Positions 26,061-35,816 of a stretch of DNA of 64,000 nucleotides are shown one piece after another. A model generated the notes under the pieces. It saw only the letters and a program-made list of their open reading frames with translations, searched no databases and was not told the DNA's origin. Source of the stretch: Bacteroidaceae bacterium (GTDB taxonomy: Bacteria > Bacteroidota > Bacteroidia > Bacteroidales > Barnesiellaceae_A); assembly GCA_017410245.1 (NCBI GenBank), contig JAFQRE010000030.1, positions 20,523 through 84,522 of the forward strand, in the 5' to 3' direction. Each line of letters begins with the position of its first letter. Positions within the stretch are counted from its first letter, which is position 1. The position numbers were made by a program, and so were the translations under genes.

Positions 26061-28097
26061 ATGGAAACAAAAAAGTACCTTAATCGAGCAGCCGACAATA
26101 TAAGAATACTCTCGGCAGCGATGGTTGAAAAAGCCAAATCGGGTCACCCCGGAGGCGCTATGGGTGGCGCAGATTTTACCAATGCTCTGTATGCCAAGTA
26201 TCTTGTCTATGACCCCGATGATGCAACTTGGGTAAACAGAGATAGATTTTTCCTCGATCCCGGACACATGTCGCCCATGTTGTACAGTGTATTGGCCTTC
26301 ACCGGCAAATTCACTATGGAGGAACTTCAAAGTTTCCGTCAATGGGGTAGTGTAACACCCGGTCACCCCGAGGCCGACTTTGCCCGTGGTATTGAAAATA
26401 CCTCAGGCCCACTCGGTCAAGGTCACACAATGGCTGTTGGTGCTGCTATTGCCGAGCAATTCTTCACAGCCCGCTACGGACAATGGATGTCGCACAAGAC
26501 CTATGCATTTATCTCTGATGGTGGTATTCAGGAAGAGATTTCGCAAGGTGCAGGTCGTTTGGCCGGTTATTTGAAACTCAACAACCTCATCATGTTCTAT
26601 GATAGCAATAGCATTCAACTCTCTACCTCAACAGGAGAGGTAACATCGGAAGATACTGCTGCTAAATATCGTGCATGGAACTGGAATGTTATAGAAATAG
26701 ATGGTACTGATGCCACCGCAATATGCCAAGCTATCGAAGCTGCACAAAACGAGAAAGAGCGTCCTACTCTTATCATAGGTCGCACTATCATGGGTAAAGG
26801 TTGTGTGACAGCCGAAGGAGCAAACTTCGAAAATCAATGTTCGACACACGGACAACCCTTGAGCAAGTCGGGAGCGTCGTACGAAAAGACTATTGAGAAC
26901 TTGGGCGGTGATGTACAAAATCCCTTTGTCCTCTTCCCCGAGACCGAGACTCTCTATGCCGCTCGTCGCGAGGAGTTGCGTCAAATCGTTGCCGAGCGCA
27001 AGGCTCAACAAGCCGCTTGGGAGAAAGAAAATCCCGAACAAGCCGAGGAGTTGCGTCAATTCTTTGCCAACGAAATCCCTGCAATAGATTTTGGTGCCAT
27101 TGAGTTCAAGGCCAATATTGCTACCCGTACCGCTTCGGCTACAGTATTGTCTGTTTTGGCCGAGAAGTGCAAAAATATGGTTGTTTCGTCGGCCGACCTT
27201 GCCAATAGCGACAAGACAGATGGCTTCTTGAAAAAGACTCATGCCTTTGCTCCCGGTGACTTTACAGGTGCATTCTTGCAAGCCGGTGTATCGGAGCTTA
27301 CTATGGCAGCTATTGTCAATGGTATGTTATTGCACGGAGGTATGCAAGCGGCCTGTGGTACATTCTTTGTATTCTCGGACTATATGAAGCCTGCTGTGCG
27401 TATGGCCGCCTTGATGGAGCTCCCCGCCAAGTATATATGGACACACGATGCATTCCGTGTAGGTGAAGATGGTCCTACACACGAACCCGTAGAGCAAGAG
27501 GCTCAAATACGTCTTATGGAGCAACTCAAAAACCACAGCGGACACAACAGTATGCTTGTATTGCGTCCTGCCGATAGTGCCGAGACAGCAGTGGCGTGGA
27601 AACTTGCTATTGAAAACACAACTACTCCTACAGCTCTTATATTGTCGCGCCAAGATATCAAAGATATACCTGCTATGGGTACAAGCCGTTATGAAGAGGC
27701 TTTGCAAAGTGTCAAGGGTGCATATATCGTAGCCAAAGAGGAAAATCCCGATGTCGTATTGGTTGCCAATGGCTCGGAGGTATCGACTCTTTACGAAGCT
27801 GCACAGATACTCAAGGCCGAGGGTATTCGTAGCCAGATAGTATCGGCTCCCTCATTGGGCTTGTATGCCGCTCAACCACAGGAGTACAAAGATACCATCA
27901 TTCCGCAAGGTGTTCCCGTATATGGCTTGACAGCCGGGTTGCCCTCTACCTTGTGGCCCATCGTAGGTTGCGACAGAGCGTTGATACATGGTCTCGATCA
28001 TTTTGGTCACTCAGCTCCTTATAAAGTATTGGACGAGAAACTTGGTTTCACACCCCAACTTGTGGCCGAACAAATCAGAAAATATATAGGCAAATAA
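26061..28097 (+). CDS. tkt: Transketolase
   Basis: This 678-residue enzyme moves two-carbon units between sugar phosphates in the non-oxidative pentose phosphate pathway, using thiamine diphosphate and Mg2+. Family landmarks are AKSGHPGGAMGGAD near the N-terminus, GPLGQGHTMAVGAA, the diphosphate-binding ISDGGIQEE with NNLIMFYDSN, and in the second half the THDAFRVGEDGPTHEPVEQ active-site stretch. Length is normal. rpiB, another gene of the same pathway, lies 2 kb downstream on the opposite strand. Confidence 0.97.
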   Translation: METKKYLNRAADNIRILSAAMVEKAKSGHPGGAMGGADFTNALYAKYLVYDPDDATWVNRDRFFLDPGHMSPMLYSVLAFTGKFTMEELQSFRQWGSVTPGHPEADFARGIENTSGPLGQGHTMAVGAAIAEQFFTARYGQWMSHKTYAFISDGGIQEEISQGAGRLAGYLKLNNLIMFYDSNSIQLSTSTGEVTSEDTAAKYRAWNWNVIEIDGTDATAICQAIEAAQNEKERPTLIIGRTIMGKGCVTAEGANFENQCSTHGQPLSKSGASYEKTIENLGGDVQNPFVLFPETETLYAARREELRQIVAERKAQQAAWEKENPEQAEELRQFFANEIPAIDFGAIEFKANIATRTASATVLSVLAEKCKNMVVSSADLANSDKTDGFLKKTHAFAPGDFTGAFLQAGVSELTMAAIVNGMLLHGGMQAACGTFFVFSDYMKPAVRMAALMELPAKYIWTHDAFRVGEDGPTHEPVEQEAQIRLMEQLKNHSGHNSMLVLRPADSAETAVAWKLAIENTTTPTALILSRQDIKDIPAMGTSRYEEALQSVKGAYIVAKEENPDVVLVANGSEVSTLYEAAQILKAEGIRSQIVSAPSLGLYAAQPQEYKDTIIPQGVPVYGLTAGLPSTLWPIVGCDRALIHGLDHFGHSAPYKVLDEKLGFTPQLVAEQIRKYIGK

Positions 28098-28216
28098 TAG
28101 GTGTTGTTTGTTATATAGATAATTGTGTATAACGCTTGTTGATTTTTATAAACTTATTCTATGAGTAGTAGTATAATCACATATTTATAGAAAATATATA
28201 GTTTTTAAACAATCAA

Positions 28217-28248
28217 TTTGGAAAATTAAATTAAAAGTTATACCTTTG
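28217..28248 (+). promoter_or_regulatory. Strong promoter of the OmpA-family gene
   Basis: TTTG (28217-28220), 20 bases, TACCTTTG (28241-28248): a full consensus match. The leader to the ATG at 28314 would be about 60 bases and is A/T rich. Confidence 0.78.
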
Positions 28249-28313
28249 GCTCTCAAAATTGTATTAGAGTGTACTAATGTGTATTAACTAATAAACTAAT
28301 AAATATTGTAATT

Positions 28314-29525
28314 ATGAAAAAGATTTCTACAGTAGCGATGCTTCTTGCATTATTCATTGCACCCCTTGCAATGGGAGCAACTACTACCGAGCAAAAAACA
28401 GTGCCCGATGAGTCGCAAGGTCTTTTGATTAACGGTTTCTGGGATAACTGGTACATCTCTATCGATGGTGGTGCCAGCGTATTCTTTAGCCCCGATGACC
28501 AAAATCTTGACTTTACAAAACGCATTGCCCCCAATGCTTCATTGAACTTTGGCAAATGGTGGACTCCCATCTTTGGTACAAGAATTGGTGTAGATTATAT
28601 GTCGGCCAACAGTGCTACTTATAATCCCGAAGCCTTTGGTTTCCAAGCCGATGGTTTGATTACAGGTTTCGATGATCTCTATTTGCAAAAATTCCATGGC
28701 CTTCGTCCCCACATCGATGGTATGGTAGATCTTATCAACTTGTTTGGTGGCTATAGCCCCACTCGCATCTACTCGCTTGTTATCTATGGTGGTTATGGTT
28801 ACGGTTATGGTTGGGCTGAAAATCAACCTTTCTGCGACGGTTTCTGGAGCACAGAACTCCGTGGTGGTTTGATCAACAGCTTCCATGTAAGCGATGCTAT
28901 CGATATTAATGTTGAGCTCAAGGTGAGCAAATATGATAGTGGTCTTTGCCAAGAAGGCAGACAAGATTTTTACAACCTCATGGCTTCGGCAAACGTAGGT
29001 ATTGCCTATAAGTTCAACGAGCGTGGCTGGAGTGCCCCTGTTATTCCTGTTATCGAGCCCGTCATTCCCAAGTATAGCGATGCCGAAGGCGATGCTCTCG
29101 TAGCAAGATTGCAAGAGGCCAACAACCGCATCAAAGATCTTGAGGCTGAAGTAGCTGCTGCTAACGAAGCATTGGCTCGTGCCGAGGCTGCTGCCAATAA
29201 AGAAGATGCTGCTGCTCTCACAGTTTACTTCGATATCAACAAATCTTCTCTCAACAGCTGCAACAGAAGAGTCGTTAAGGCTATGGCCGATGCTATGAAA
29301 GCCGATCCTAACACTAAGTATGTTGTTACAGGTTATGCTGATAAAGAGACCGGTACTGATGCATTCAATGCTAAGTTGCGTGAAGAGCGTGCTCAATCGG
29401 TTTACAAAATGCTCGTGAAATATGGTGTAAATCCCGACCAACTCACTACTGCTACCGATACTAGGCCCCTCAACAAATACAACTACGTTCTCGACCGTGC
29501 TGCAACTATCAAAGTTGTTAAATAA
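28314..29525 (+). CDS. OmpA family outer-membrane porin
   Basis: A 403-residue outer-membrane protein. A signal peptide (MKKISTVAMLLALFIAPLAMG) is followed by a beta-barrel (about 35-245, aromatic-rich strands such as WYISIDGGASVFF and YGGYGYGYGW), a short heptad-like helix (about 255-295, LVARLQEANNRIKDLEAEV) and a C-terminal OmpA peptidoglycan-binding domain (about 298-403, VYFDINKSSL, NAKLREERAQSV). It should tie the outer membrane to the cell wall. The near-consensus promoter, perfect terminator and regular codon choice (few rare ATA codons compared with neighbours) suggest very high expression, as for the major OmpA-like proteins of Bacteroidales. Confidence 0.94.
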   Translation: MKKISTVAMLLALFIAPLAMGATTTEQKTVPDESQGLLINGFWDNWYISIDGGASVFFSPDDQNLDFTKRIAPNASLNFGKWWTPIFGTRIGVDYMSANSATYNPEAFGFQADGLITGFDDLYLQKFHGLRPHIDGMVDLINLFGGYSPTRIYSLVIYGGYGYGYGWAENQPFCDGFWSTELRGGLINSFHVSDAIDINVELKVSKYDSGLCQEGRQDFYNLMASANVGIAYKFNERGWSAPVIPVIEPVIPKYSDAEGDALVARLQEANNRIKDLEAEVAAANEALARAEAAANKEDAAALTVYFDINKSSLNSCNRRVVKAMADAMKADPNTKYVVTGYADKETGTDAFNAKLREERAQSVYKMLVKYGVNPDQLTTATDTRPLNKYNYVLDRAATIKVVK

Positions 29526-29548
29526 TAGAGACAGATATAATGCCTAAA

Positions 29549-29581
29549 ACCGAGGGTAGTCCCGCAAGGACTACCCTCGGT
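29549..29581 (+). terminator. Terminator of the OmpA-family gene
   Basis: A perfect 14-base-pair stem (ACCGAGGGTAGTCC at 29549-29562 and its complement at 29568-29581) with a five-base loop, followed by GTTTGT. Confidence 0.85.
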
Positions 29582-29726
29582 GTTTGTATAGAGGCTCTAT
29601 TGACGTAGAGGCTCTGTTTATTGTTGCGTTGTGGTGGGTGTATTTTTTGAGTGAGATTTATTAGAAGATATAATAGTGATTTAAAGAAAAATTATCATAT
29701 TTGCATAATTAATCAAAAAGTCCAGT

Positions 29727-30080
29727 ATGAAGACTTATATACATTTCGATGAAATGCACTTTTATGCCTATCATGGCGTGGAGTTGCAAGAACAGGTTGT
29801 AGGGAATAATTATAGCATCAATCTCACCTTGCAGGTCAATTTTGAGGCTGCGATGAGTAGTGATGCCTTGTCCAATACCATCAATTATGCTACTGTATAT
29901 AAGGAGATAGAGTCTATTATGGCTATACCTTCGCGACTGCTGGAGAATGTGGCCGGTCGTATTATTACGATGTTGCAAACGCGATTTCCTAAGATAAGAG
30001 GCGGTCGCATAGCCCTATATAAAGAAAATCCCCCCATCACAGGCAAGATAGACCGTGTGGGGGTGATTATAGAGTGGTAA
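29727..30080 (+). CDS. folB: Dihydroneopterin aldolase
   Basis: This 117-residue enzyme cleaves dihydroneopterin to 6-hydroxymethyl-dihydropterin and glycolaldehyde in folate synthesis. The family motifs are visible: FYAYHGVELQEQ near the N-terminus, NTINYATVYKEI, the RLLENVAGRI region with the pterin-binding Glu, and the late KENPPITG with the catalytic Lys. Its stop lies eight bases from the stop of rpiB on the other strand. The upstream region has only a weak promoter match (CATATTTG at 29696-29703). Confidence 0.94.
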   Translation: MKTYIHFDEMHFYAYHGVELQEQVVGNNYSINLTLQVNFEAAMSSDALSNTINYATVYKEIESIMAIPSRLLENVAGRIITMLQTRFPKIRGGRIALYKENPPITGKIDRVGVIIEW

Positions 30081-30088
30081 TAATATAA

Positions 30089-30529
30089 TTACATAGGTAT
30101 TTTCTCAACTCGACGATTGTGTCGGCCACCTTCAAAGGGTGTTGAGAGGAATGCATCTACAATAACATCTGAAAGTTCAAGGGGAATAAAGCGTCCGGGC
30201 ATAACCAATACATTGGCATTGTTGTGTGCGCGAGCCAATTGTGCCAACTCTTCAGTCCAACACAAAGCTGAGCGAATGCCTTGATGCTTGTTGAGTGTCA
30301 TGTTTATACCATTTCCGCTACCGCAAATAGCAATTCCGGGATAGCATTCACCATTCTCAACGGCAAGAGCCAAGGGGTGTGCAAAATCGGGGTAATCGAC
30401 ACTTTCGGTTGAGTAGCAACCAAAATCTTTACACTCATATCCACGAGATGTAAGCATGGCTTTTACACGCTCTTTCATCTCAAAACCGGCATGGTCGCAT
30501 GCCAGTCCTACTGTTTTTTTATCTGTCAT
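30089..30529 (-). CDS. rpiB: Ribose 5-phosphate isomerase B
   Basis: This 146-residue enzyme interconverts ribose 5-phosphate and ribulose 5-phosphate. The LacAB/RpiB motifs are CDHAGFEMKE at the N-terminus, the catalytic Cys region ICGSGNGINM, and ARAHNNANVLVMPGR. The ATG at 30529 gives the normal length; the frame continues upstream but only through the promoter region. It converges with folB. Confidence 0.95.
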   Translation of the reverse strand: MTDKKTVGLACDHAGFEMKERVKAMLTSRGYECKDFGCYSTESVDYPDFAHPLALAVENGECYPGIAICGSGNGINMTLNKHQGIRSALCWTEELAQLARAHNNANVLVMPGRFIPLELSDVIVDAFLSTPFEGGRHNRRVEKIPM

Positions 30530-30554
30530 AGTAACTTGGTTTTTTTGTGTAGCA

Positions 30555-30585
30555 CAAAGGTAATACAAATAAGAAGAAGATGCAA
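30555..30585 (-). promoter_or_regulatory. Promoter of rpiB
   Basis: Minus-strand TTG (30585-30583) and TACCTTTG (30562-30555) with 20 bases between. It lies 26 bases before the rpiB start. Confidence 0.65.
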
Positions 30586-30626
30586 CACATATACTACCTA
30601 TAAAATGATGTGGTAATATACAAATA

Positions 30627-30657
30627 GAGCCTGCCAAAGTTGTCTTGTGGCAGGCTC
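30627..30657 (-). terminator. Terminator of the zinc peptidase gene
   Basis: GAGCCTGCCA (30627-30636) pairs exactly with TGGCAGGCTC (30648-30657). Read on the minus strand, TATTTGTATATT follows. Confidence 0.65.
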
Positions 30658-30684
30658 ATTAACTCTATGTGGTATGTAATGCTC

Positions 30685-31362
30685 TTAATCGTCGCTACGA
30701 CCCATAAACATAAAGATGTAATAAACCAGTGTAGCCAGAGAGCTGAGGGCTGCAACAACATAAGTGTAGGCTGCCCATTTGAGGGCATCTTTGGCCATAG
30801 GGTGTGTCTGTGTATTGGTTACACCTGCTGTGTTGAGCCATGCCAATGCCCTTTGGCTGGCGTTTATCTCAACGGGCAGAGTGATGATGCTGAACAATGT
30901 TGTCAAGCCAAAAAGTATAATACCGGCGAGCATGATTTGAGGGAACGACTCAATAGTGAGGATACCAATAAGCAATACCCATTGCATCCAGCTTGATGCG
31001 AAATTAACCACCGGAACAAGCGAAGAGCGCATCTTCAATGGGGCATAGGCAGTAGCATGTTGTAGTGCGTGGCCGGTTTCGTGTGCGGCTACAGCGGCTG
31101 CGGCTATACTGCAACTATTGTACACAGCATCACTGAGGTTGATGGTGTGATTGGTGGGGTTGTAGTGGTCGGTAAGTGTTCCGGGTGTGTGTGTCACTGT
31201 TACGTTGGTAATTCCATTCTCGCGGAGCATGCGCTCGGCTATGTCTTTGCCGGTGAGTCCGTATGGCATGGGTACTTGCGAATACTTCTTAAAACGGCTT
31301 TGCAACATGTGTTGAACAATGTAGCTGAGAATGGCAAATGCGATAAAAATAATATAAATCAT
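30685..31362 (-). CDS. Membrane zinc metallopeptidase, YugP type
   Basis: A 225-residue inner-membrane protein. It starts with a membrane helix (IYIIFIAFAILSYIV), followed by a soluble part with the zinc-binding HETGHALQ (HExxH), then two or three further membrane helices at about 118-160 and 195-215. It belongs to the neutral zinc metallopeptidase 2 (YugP) group. Its substrates are not known in most bacteria. Divergent from the 1389-residue secreted protein gene. Confidence 0.88.
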   Translation of the reverse strand: MIYIIFIAFAILSYIVQHMLQSRFKKYSQVPMPYGLTGKDIAERMLRENGITNVTVTHTPGTLTDHYNPTNHTINLSDAVYNSCSIAAAAVAAHETGHALQHATAYAPLKMRSSLVPVVNFASSWMQWVLLIGILTIESFPQIMLAGIILFGLTTLFSIITLPVEINASQRALAWLNTAGVTNTQTHPMAKDALKWAAYTYVVAALSSLATLVYYIFMFMGRSDD

Positions 31363-31384
31363 ATGTTGTGATATTAGTCTGGTG

Positions 31385-31392
31385 CAAAGGTA
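31385..31392 (-). promoter_or_regulatory. Candidate -7 box of the zinc peptidase gene
   Basis: TACCTTTG followed by CACC on the minus strand, 23 bases before the start. No -33 match is visible at the usual spacing. Confidence 0.45.
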
Positions 31393-31574
31393 GTCTTTTA
31401 TGTATTATACTATGGTTAATGCTACGGTAATTTATGTTAATGTATCAAGATAAAATCGATTGAATGCTGGCATTTTTATTAAAATGATGTTATTTATTTG
31501 ACTAATTATTGCTTATTCCCTATAAAAATATTAATATTGCAGGCAAAATATACAAATTTACAAAAGCTATATAT

Positions 31575-34500
31575 ATGAAAAATTTTTTATTTGCATCACT
31601 CTTGTTTACGGCGATGACTATGTCGGGGCAGGTAGTTGATTGGGCCAATTGCAATGACTTGTCTGATGAGTTCTCTATTGCAGAGTTGAAGGATAATATG
31701 GTCTTGAGTTACGACCTGTTGCGTGAGGCTGAAGGGAAGCGTATTGCGTGCATGGTGACTTCCAATACCGATATTCCTGCCGACCAGGCCGAGGTTATAT
31801 TGGAGGCCCATCGTGTCTTTGGAGAGTTCTCTAAGACGGGTTTTCAATTGCTTCTTGACGAAAACCACTCGGTGTATGGTACTTTGTTTGGCGAAACATC
31901 GGGTATTTATGAGGGTGACTATTCGAAGTTTGAATACATGCTACCTTCCGATGCCGATCTATCCGGCAAAAACAGTGTTTTTGATGGAGAAGAATCGGTG
32001 CTTATACCCGAAGGTGTCTATGACTATATGTTGGTGTATCCTACGCAAGAGGGTAACTACTTTGTTCATGGCGATTTTGCCAAGGGTAATGATTTTGAAT
32101 TTAAAGGCGGATATAGCTACCGCTTCATAGTGGAGTATGACTCATATCTTATAGAGGGATACGAAACGTATGATGCAACTGCCAAGTTGTTTGCTCCTGA
32201 AGATTTGGCCATAGATGCTCTTCATTTGCCGGCCAATAGCATGGACATGACAGCCGAGGAGCGTATATCTATCGATATAATAAACCGAGGCAGCAGTGCA
32301 GCATCTCGTTTTGCTATATGGTATCGGATAGGCGATAATGAGATGGTATCGGAGCGTTATAACAAGTCTATCGAAGCAGGAGATACCATTACACATACAT
32401 TCCGTATGCCGGTAGATTTGTCGGCCGAGCAACTGTATGAGGTGACTGCGGGTGTGACATTGGAGGGTGACTTGATACCTTTAAATAATACCATTTCGGG
32501 TAAGTGTAATCACATGCCTTTATATCAATTGCCCTATTTCTGCGACTTCTCGACACAGGGGTATGATGGTATCGATTACTTCTGGACTGTAGTCGATGCC
32601 AACAACGATGGTGCTACATGGCGTTATGGCGAGTACTCTAAGGGTGTAGATATGACACCTGGTGTACCTTCGTGTACAGGACCTCGTGGAGTAGATTATG
32701 GTGATGATTATCTTATATCTGTGCCTCTCTATATGAATGAGGGCTCTAATCATATTATATTTCATAGTTGTTGTGTGAATAACACCAAGATGGAGCATCT
32801 GGAGGTGTTGTATGGAGCATCGACCGATTATACTCAGATGCAAACATTGGCCTCATATGATGTAACCTCTACCGAGTGGCACAGGCATGCTATCAACTTT
32901 GATGTGGCAGAATCAGGGGTCTATTATATAGCATTTAAGGCTGCATCGTATAATGGATATAATGTCTTTGTTGATGATGTAACTGTGGGTGCCGGTTTCT
33001 ATGAAGTGACACCTCAGTTGCGTGTCGATAAGGTTGTATTGCCTTATTCCAATTGTGACTTGTCCGACCAAAGCCGGGTAGGTGCAATTGTGACCAATGA
33101 GGGTACTGCTCCTACATCTACATTCACTCTTATCTACACCATAGATAAACAAGAGCCTGTTTCACAGGTGTTTACCGATGTATTGGCTCCTTATGAGTCG
33201 CGTACCTATTATTTCGACCAAACAGCCGATTTCTCGGAGGTGGGCGAGTATGAAGTGTTAGTAGAGGGAACTTGTGCTACCGAGATAGAGGGCGCTCAGG
33301 TAGGTATTGTCTTTAATTATGAGCCTATAACCAACTTGCCTCTTACTACAAACTTTATTACAGGTGAGAACTATGATGGCTACTGGACCGAAATGACACC
33401 GGGTAGTTGGGAGCGTGACGAGATGTTTGGTGTATTCAGTAGCGATAAATCGGGACTTGAAAATGGTCTGCTCACACGCTGCTTTGCGCTCACAAATCCG
33501 GTGCGTATCAAATTGCAGTACACCAAGGCCGGTTGGGAAGTTGGTCGCATATATGTTGCTTATGGCAAGGCCGATGCTCACCCCTCGACCTATACCAAGG
33601 TGTTTGAAGACAATGATGTGTCGAAGAATGGCTTGGAGATAGAGTTTGATGTGCCAATTACCGATCCCGATAATTATAGCTTTATTATTGTCAATGAGTC
33701 GGACGAATTTACAGGTATATCTCTTGGTACAATAGTTATCTCGGAGTTGTTGCCTTGCGATTTGCGCCTTCTTACTGTAGAGTCGCCTCTTTCATATAAT
33801 ACCCCCTTGGCACAATTTGCCGAAGAAATGGTTGTAAATGCAGTTGTAGTCAATCGTGGTTCGTTGGCAATGAGCGGTGTCAAAGCTATGTTGTACCAAG
33901 ATGATGTGTTATTGGGTACTACAACCGAGAATGTAGAGGTAGCTTCATGCGATACGGTTCGTGTCCCGGTCAAGGTGAAATTTGCCGAGCCGGCTGTGGG
34001 TGATGTACTCAATCTCTCTATTTCGGTTGAGGCCATTGCCCCCGATGAGTATGAGGCAGATAATGTGTATAAGATGCGCAAAGTGATAGTGAGTGATACG
34101 ATAATGGCTCATGAAAGCGTTGCTACTCCGGCTCAAGGACTTGGTGCTACCGGCCAACCTATCTCGTTGGGTAACATCTATGAACTGGCTGCCACCGATG
34201 AGTTGTCGTCGGTATCGGTAGGTTGGGTAGAGATTAACGAGTCGATGTCTCCTCTTGAGCAGACCAAAGTTGCGATTGCTATCTATGAGGTTGTATCTCC
34301 CGACAGGGTAGGTAGAAAACTCTACTATAAGGAGTATGAAAGAGGGTTTGGTGGTTGGACAACCTACCAGCTTGAACCTATGAAGTTGCCTGCCGGTCGT
34401 TATCTGTTTGCAGTTGAGCAGTTGGAAGTGTACAACATGGGATTGGGAGCTCATGCCGAAAGTAAGGCCGAATGTTATCATAACAACAATGGTGTATTGG

Positions 34501-35744
34501 TAAGAAATCCCGGTGGTACGCTCTTGATACGTCCCAATTTTGCTCAAGATGCTATTGCTTATAATCACGATGTAGCACCTGTCGGCATTGTTACACCGGT
34601 CAAGAAAGCGGATCTCTATACATCGGACGAAACGATTGCAGTGAGGGTGCGCAACTTTGGTATGATGTCGGCCGAGTTTGACTTGCAGTGTACTATTAAT
34701 GAATACTCATTCAGCCGACAACTTAGTTTGTTGCCTTTTGAGGAGGTAGATGTATGTTTTGAGCATATCGATATGTCGGCAGTAGGCGACTATGTAGTGG
34801 CTGTGACAACTGCATTGAGTAACGATGAAAATACATCTAACGATTTCTTTACCGAAACATTGGTGTCGGTAGAAGAGTCTAACCCCTATGTGATGAATTT
34901 TGAGGCATGTTATGACTTTGATGCCGCTCCTGACCAATTCAACCCTCGATGGCGTACGGTGGATCGTGTAGGAGCTTTTACCGACTATTTCTGGAAATAT
35001 AATCACCCCTATCGTGGCGAGGCAGTAGGCTTTATTGCTTTCAATCCCGAGCAGACTGTCCCTGTTGTCGATGATAGTGACCTGCCCGGTTTCCGTCCAC
35101 ACTCGGGACAGCGTTTTGGAGCTGCATTCTGTTTGGGATACGGTGCTCCTGTCGATACTTGTGATGTATGGCTCATTTCGCCCAAGTTGGCCTTGAGTAC
35201 CAATTCGTCGCTCGAGTTGTATGTTAAGACACGACTTCTGGAGACCCTTGAGGCTAAATTGGAACCTTATCGTCTGTTGATTTCGGATACTGATGATGCG
35301 TTTGATAGTTTCAAAGTGTTAGGTGATAATATACGTTTGGCTCCGCAAGAAGATTGGCAACTTGTAACTGTCGATCTTAAAGAGTATGACAACAAAGAGG
35401 TGTATGTTGCGGTGCAATATATAGGAGTAATGTTAGAGAATGTATGTCTTATGGTCGATGACATTCGCGTGAAAGGTGATGGCATCGATGGCGTCTCATC
35501 AACAATGGGTGATGTGGCCAACGTAAGCTACAATGCCTATAATGAGGTGCTCACAGCTACAGCGTCAGAAGGTATAATAGGTGTGTCGATATACAATATG
35601 CAAGGTCAGGTTGTATATACAGCTCATGTCGATTATAGTAATCAATATCGTGTGTCGGTGGCCGGCTATGCACCCGGAGTATATATAGCTCGAGTTTCGA
35701 CAACAACCGGCTGTACTACATACAAGTTTATAGTGGGTCAATAG
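31575..35744 (+). CDS. Giant secreted surface protein with choice-of-anchor and CARDB-like modules
   Basis: A 1389-residue exported protein. The ATG at 31575 opens a clear signal peptide (MKNFLFASLLFTAMTMSGQ). Repeated CARDB-like or Ig-like modules begin with similar phrases (LAIDALHLPANS; LRVDKVVLPYSN; LRLLTVESPLSY) and share NRG/NEGT turns (DIINRGSSA, VTNEGTAPT, VVNRGSLA). Two choice-of-anchor J-type domains start at LPYFCDFSTQGYDGIDYFW (about 318) and near 1100 (MNFEACYDFDAA, LVTVDLKEYDNKEVY). The C-terminus (IYNMQGQVVY, APGVYIARVS, TTYKFIVGQ) is a T9SS sorting domain. It is likely cell-surface bound or released; the ligand is unknown. A strong terminator follows. Confidence 0.85.
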   Translation: MKNFLFASLLFTAMTMSGQVVDWANCNDLSDEFSIAELKDNMVLSYDLLREAEGKRIACMVTSNTDIPADQAEVILEAHRVFGEFSKTGFQLLLDENHSVYGTLFGETSGIYEGDYSKFEYMLPSDADLSGKNSVFDGEESVLIPEGVYDYMLVYPTQEGNYFVHGDFAKGNDFEFKGGYSYRFIVEYDSYLIEGYETYDATAKLFAPEDLAIDALHLPANSMDMTAEERISIDIINRGSSAASRFAIWYRIGDNEMVSERYNKSIEAGDTITHTFRMPVDLSAEQLYEVTAGVTLEGDLIPLNNTISGKCNHMPLYQLPYFCDFSTQGYDGIDYFWTVVDANNDGATWRYGEYSKGVDMTPGVPSCTGPRGVDYGDDYLISVPLYMNEGSNHIIFHSCCVNNTKMEHLEVLYGASTDYTQMQTLASYDVTSTEWHRHAINFDVAESGVYYIAFKAASYNGYNVFVDDVTVGAGFYEVTPQLRVDKVVLPYSNCDLSDQSRVGAIVTNEGTAPTSTFTLIYTIDKQEPVSQVFTDVLAPYESRTYYFDQTADFSEVGEYEVLVEGTCATEIEGAQVGIVFNYEPITNLPLTTNFITGENYDGYWTEMTPGSWERDEMFGVFSSDKSGLENGLLTRCFALTNPVRIKLQYTKAGWEVGRIYVAYGKADAHPSTYTKVFEDNDVSKNGLEIEFDVPITDPDNYSFIIVNESDEFTGISLGTIVISELLPCDLRLLTVESPLSYNTPLAQFAEEMVVNAVVVNRGSLAMSGVKAMLYQDDVLLGTTTENVEVASCDTVRVPVKVKFAEPAVGDVLNLSISVEAIAPDEYEADNVYKMRKVIVSDTIMAHESVATPAQGLGATGQPISLGNIYELAATDELSSVSVGWVEINESMSPLEQTKVAIAIYEVVSPDRVGRKLYYKEYERGFGGWTTYQLEPMKLPAGRYLFAVEQLEVYNMGLGAHAESKAECYHNNNGVLVRNPGGTLLIRPNFAQDAIAYNHDVAPVGIVTPVKKADLYTSDETIAVRVRNFGMMSAEFDLQCTINEYSFSRQLSLLPFEEVDVCFEHIDMSAVGDYVVAVTTALSNDENTSNDFFTETLVSVEESNPYVMNFEACYDFDAAPDQFNPRWRTVDRVGAFTDYFWKYNHPYRGEAVGFIAFNPEQTVPVVDDSDLPGFRPHSGQRFGAAFCLGYGAPVDTCDVWLISPKLALSTNSSLELYVKTRLLETLEAKLEPYRLLISDTDDAFDSFKVLGDNIRLAPQEDWQLVTVDLKEYDNKEVYVAVQYIGVMLENVCLMVDDIRVKGDGIDGVSSTMGDVANVSYNAYNEVLTATASEGIIGVSIYNMQGQVVYTAHVDYSNQYRVSVAGYAPGVYIARVSTTTGCTTYKFIVGQ

Positions 35745-35756
35745 GCTGCTAAAATA

Positions 35757-35783
35757 AAGGGAGCTTCTCTGCGAGGCTCCCTT
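35757..35783. terminator. Bidirectional terminator between the giant protein and queA
   Basis: AAGGGAGC (35757-35764) pairs with GCTCCCTT (35776-35783), extendable by two more pairs, with T-rich sequence on both sides (TTTTCT on plus; TTTATTTTAG on minus). Confidence 0.82.
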
Positions 35784-35816
35784 TTCTATGTATGTTATAT
35801 CCTTGCAAATAGATTA

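Noticed and set aside
28539..29441. 300-codon minus-strand frame inside the OmpA-family gene
   Set aside because: Shadow frame; the plus strand has signal peptide, barrel and OmpA domain.
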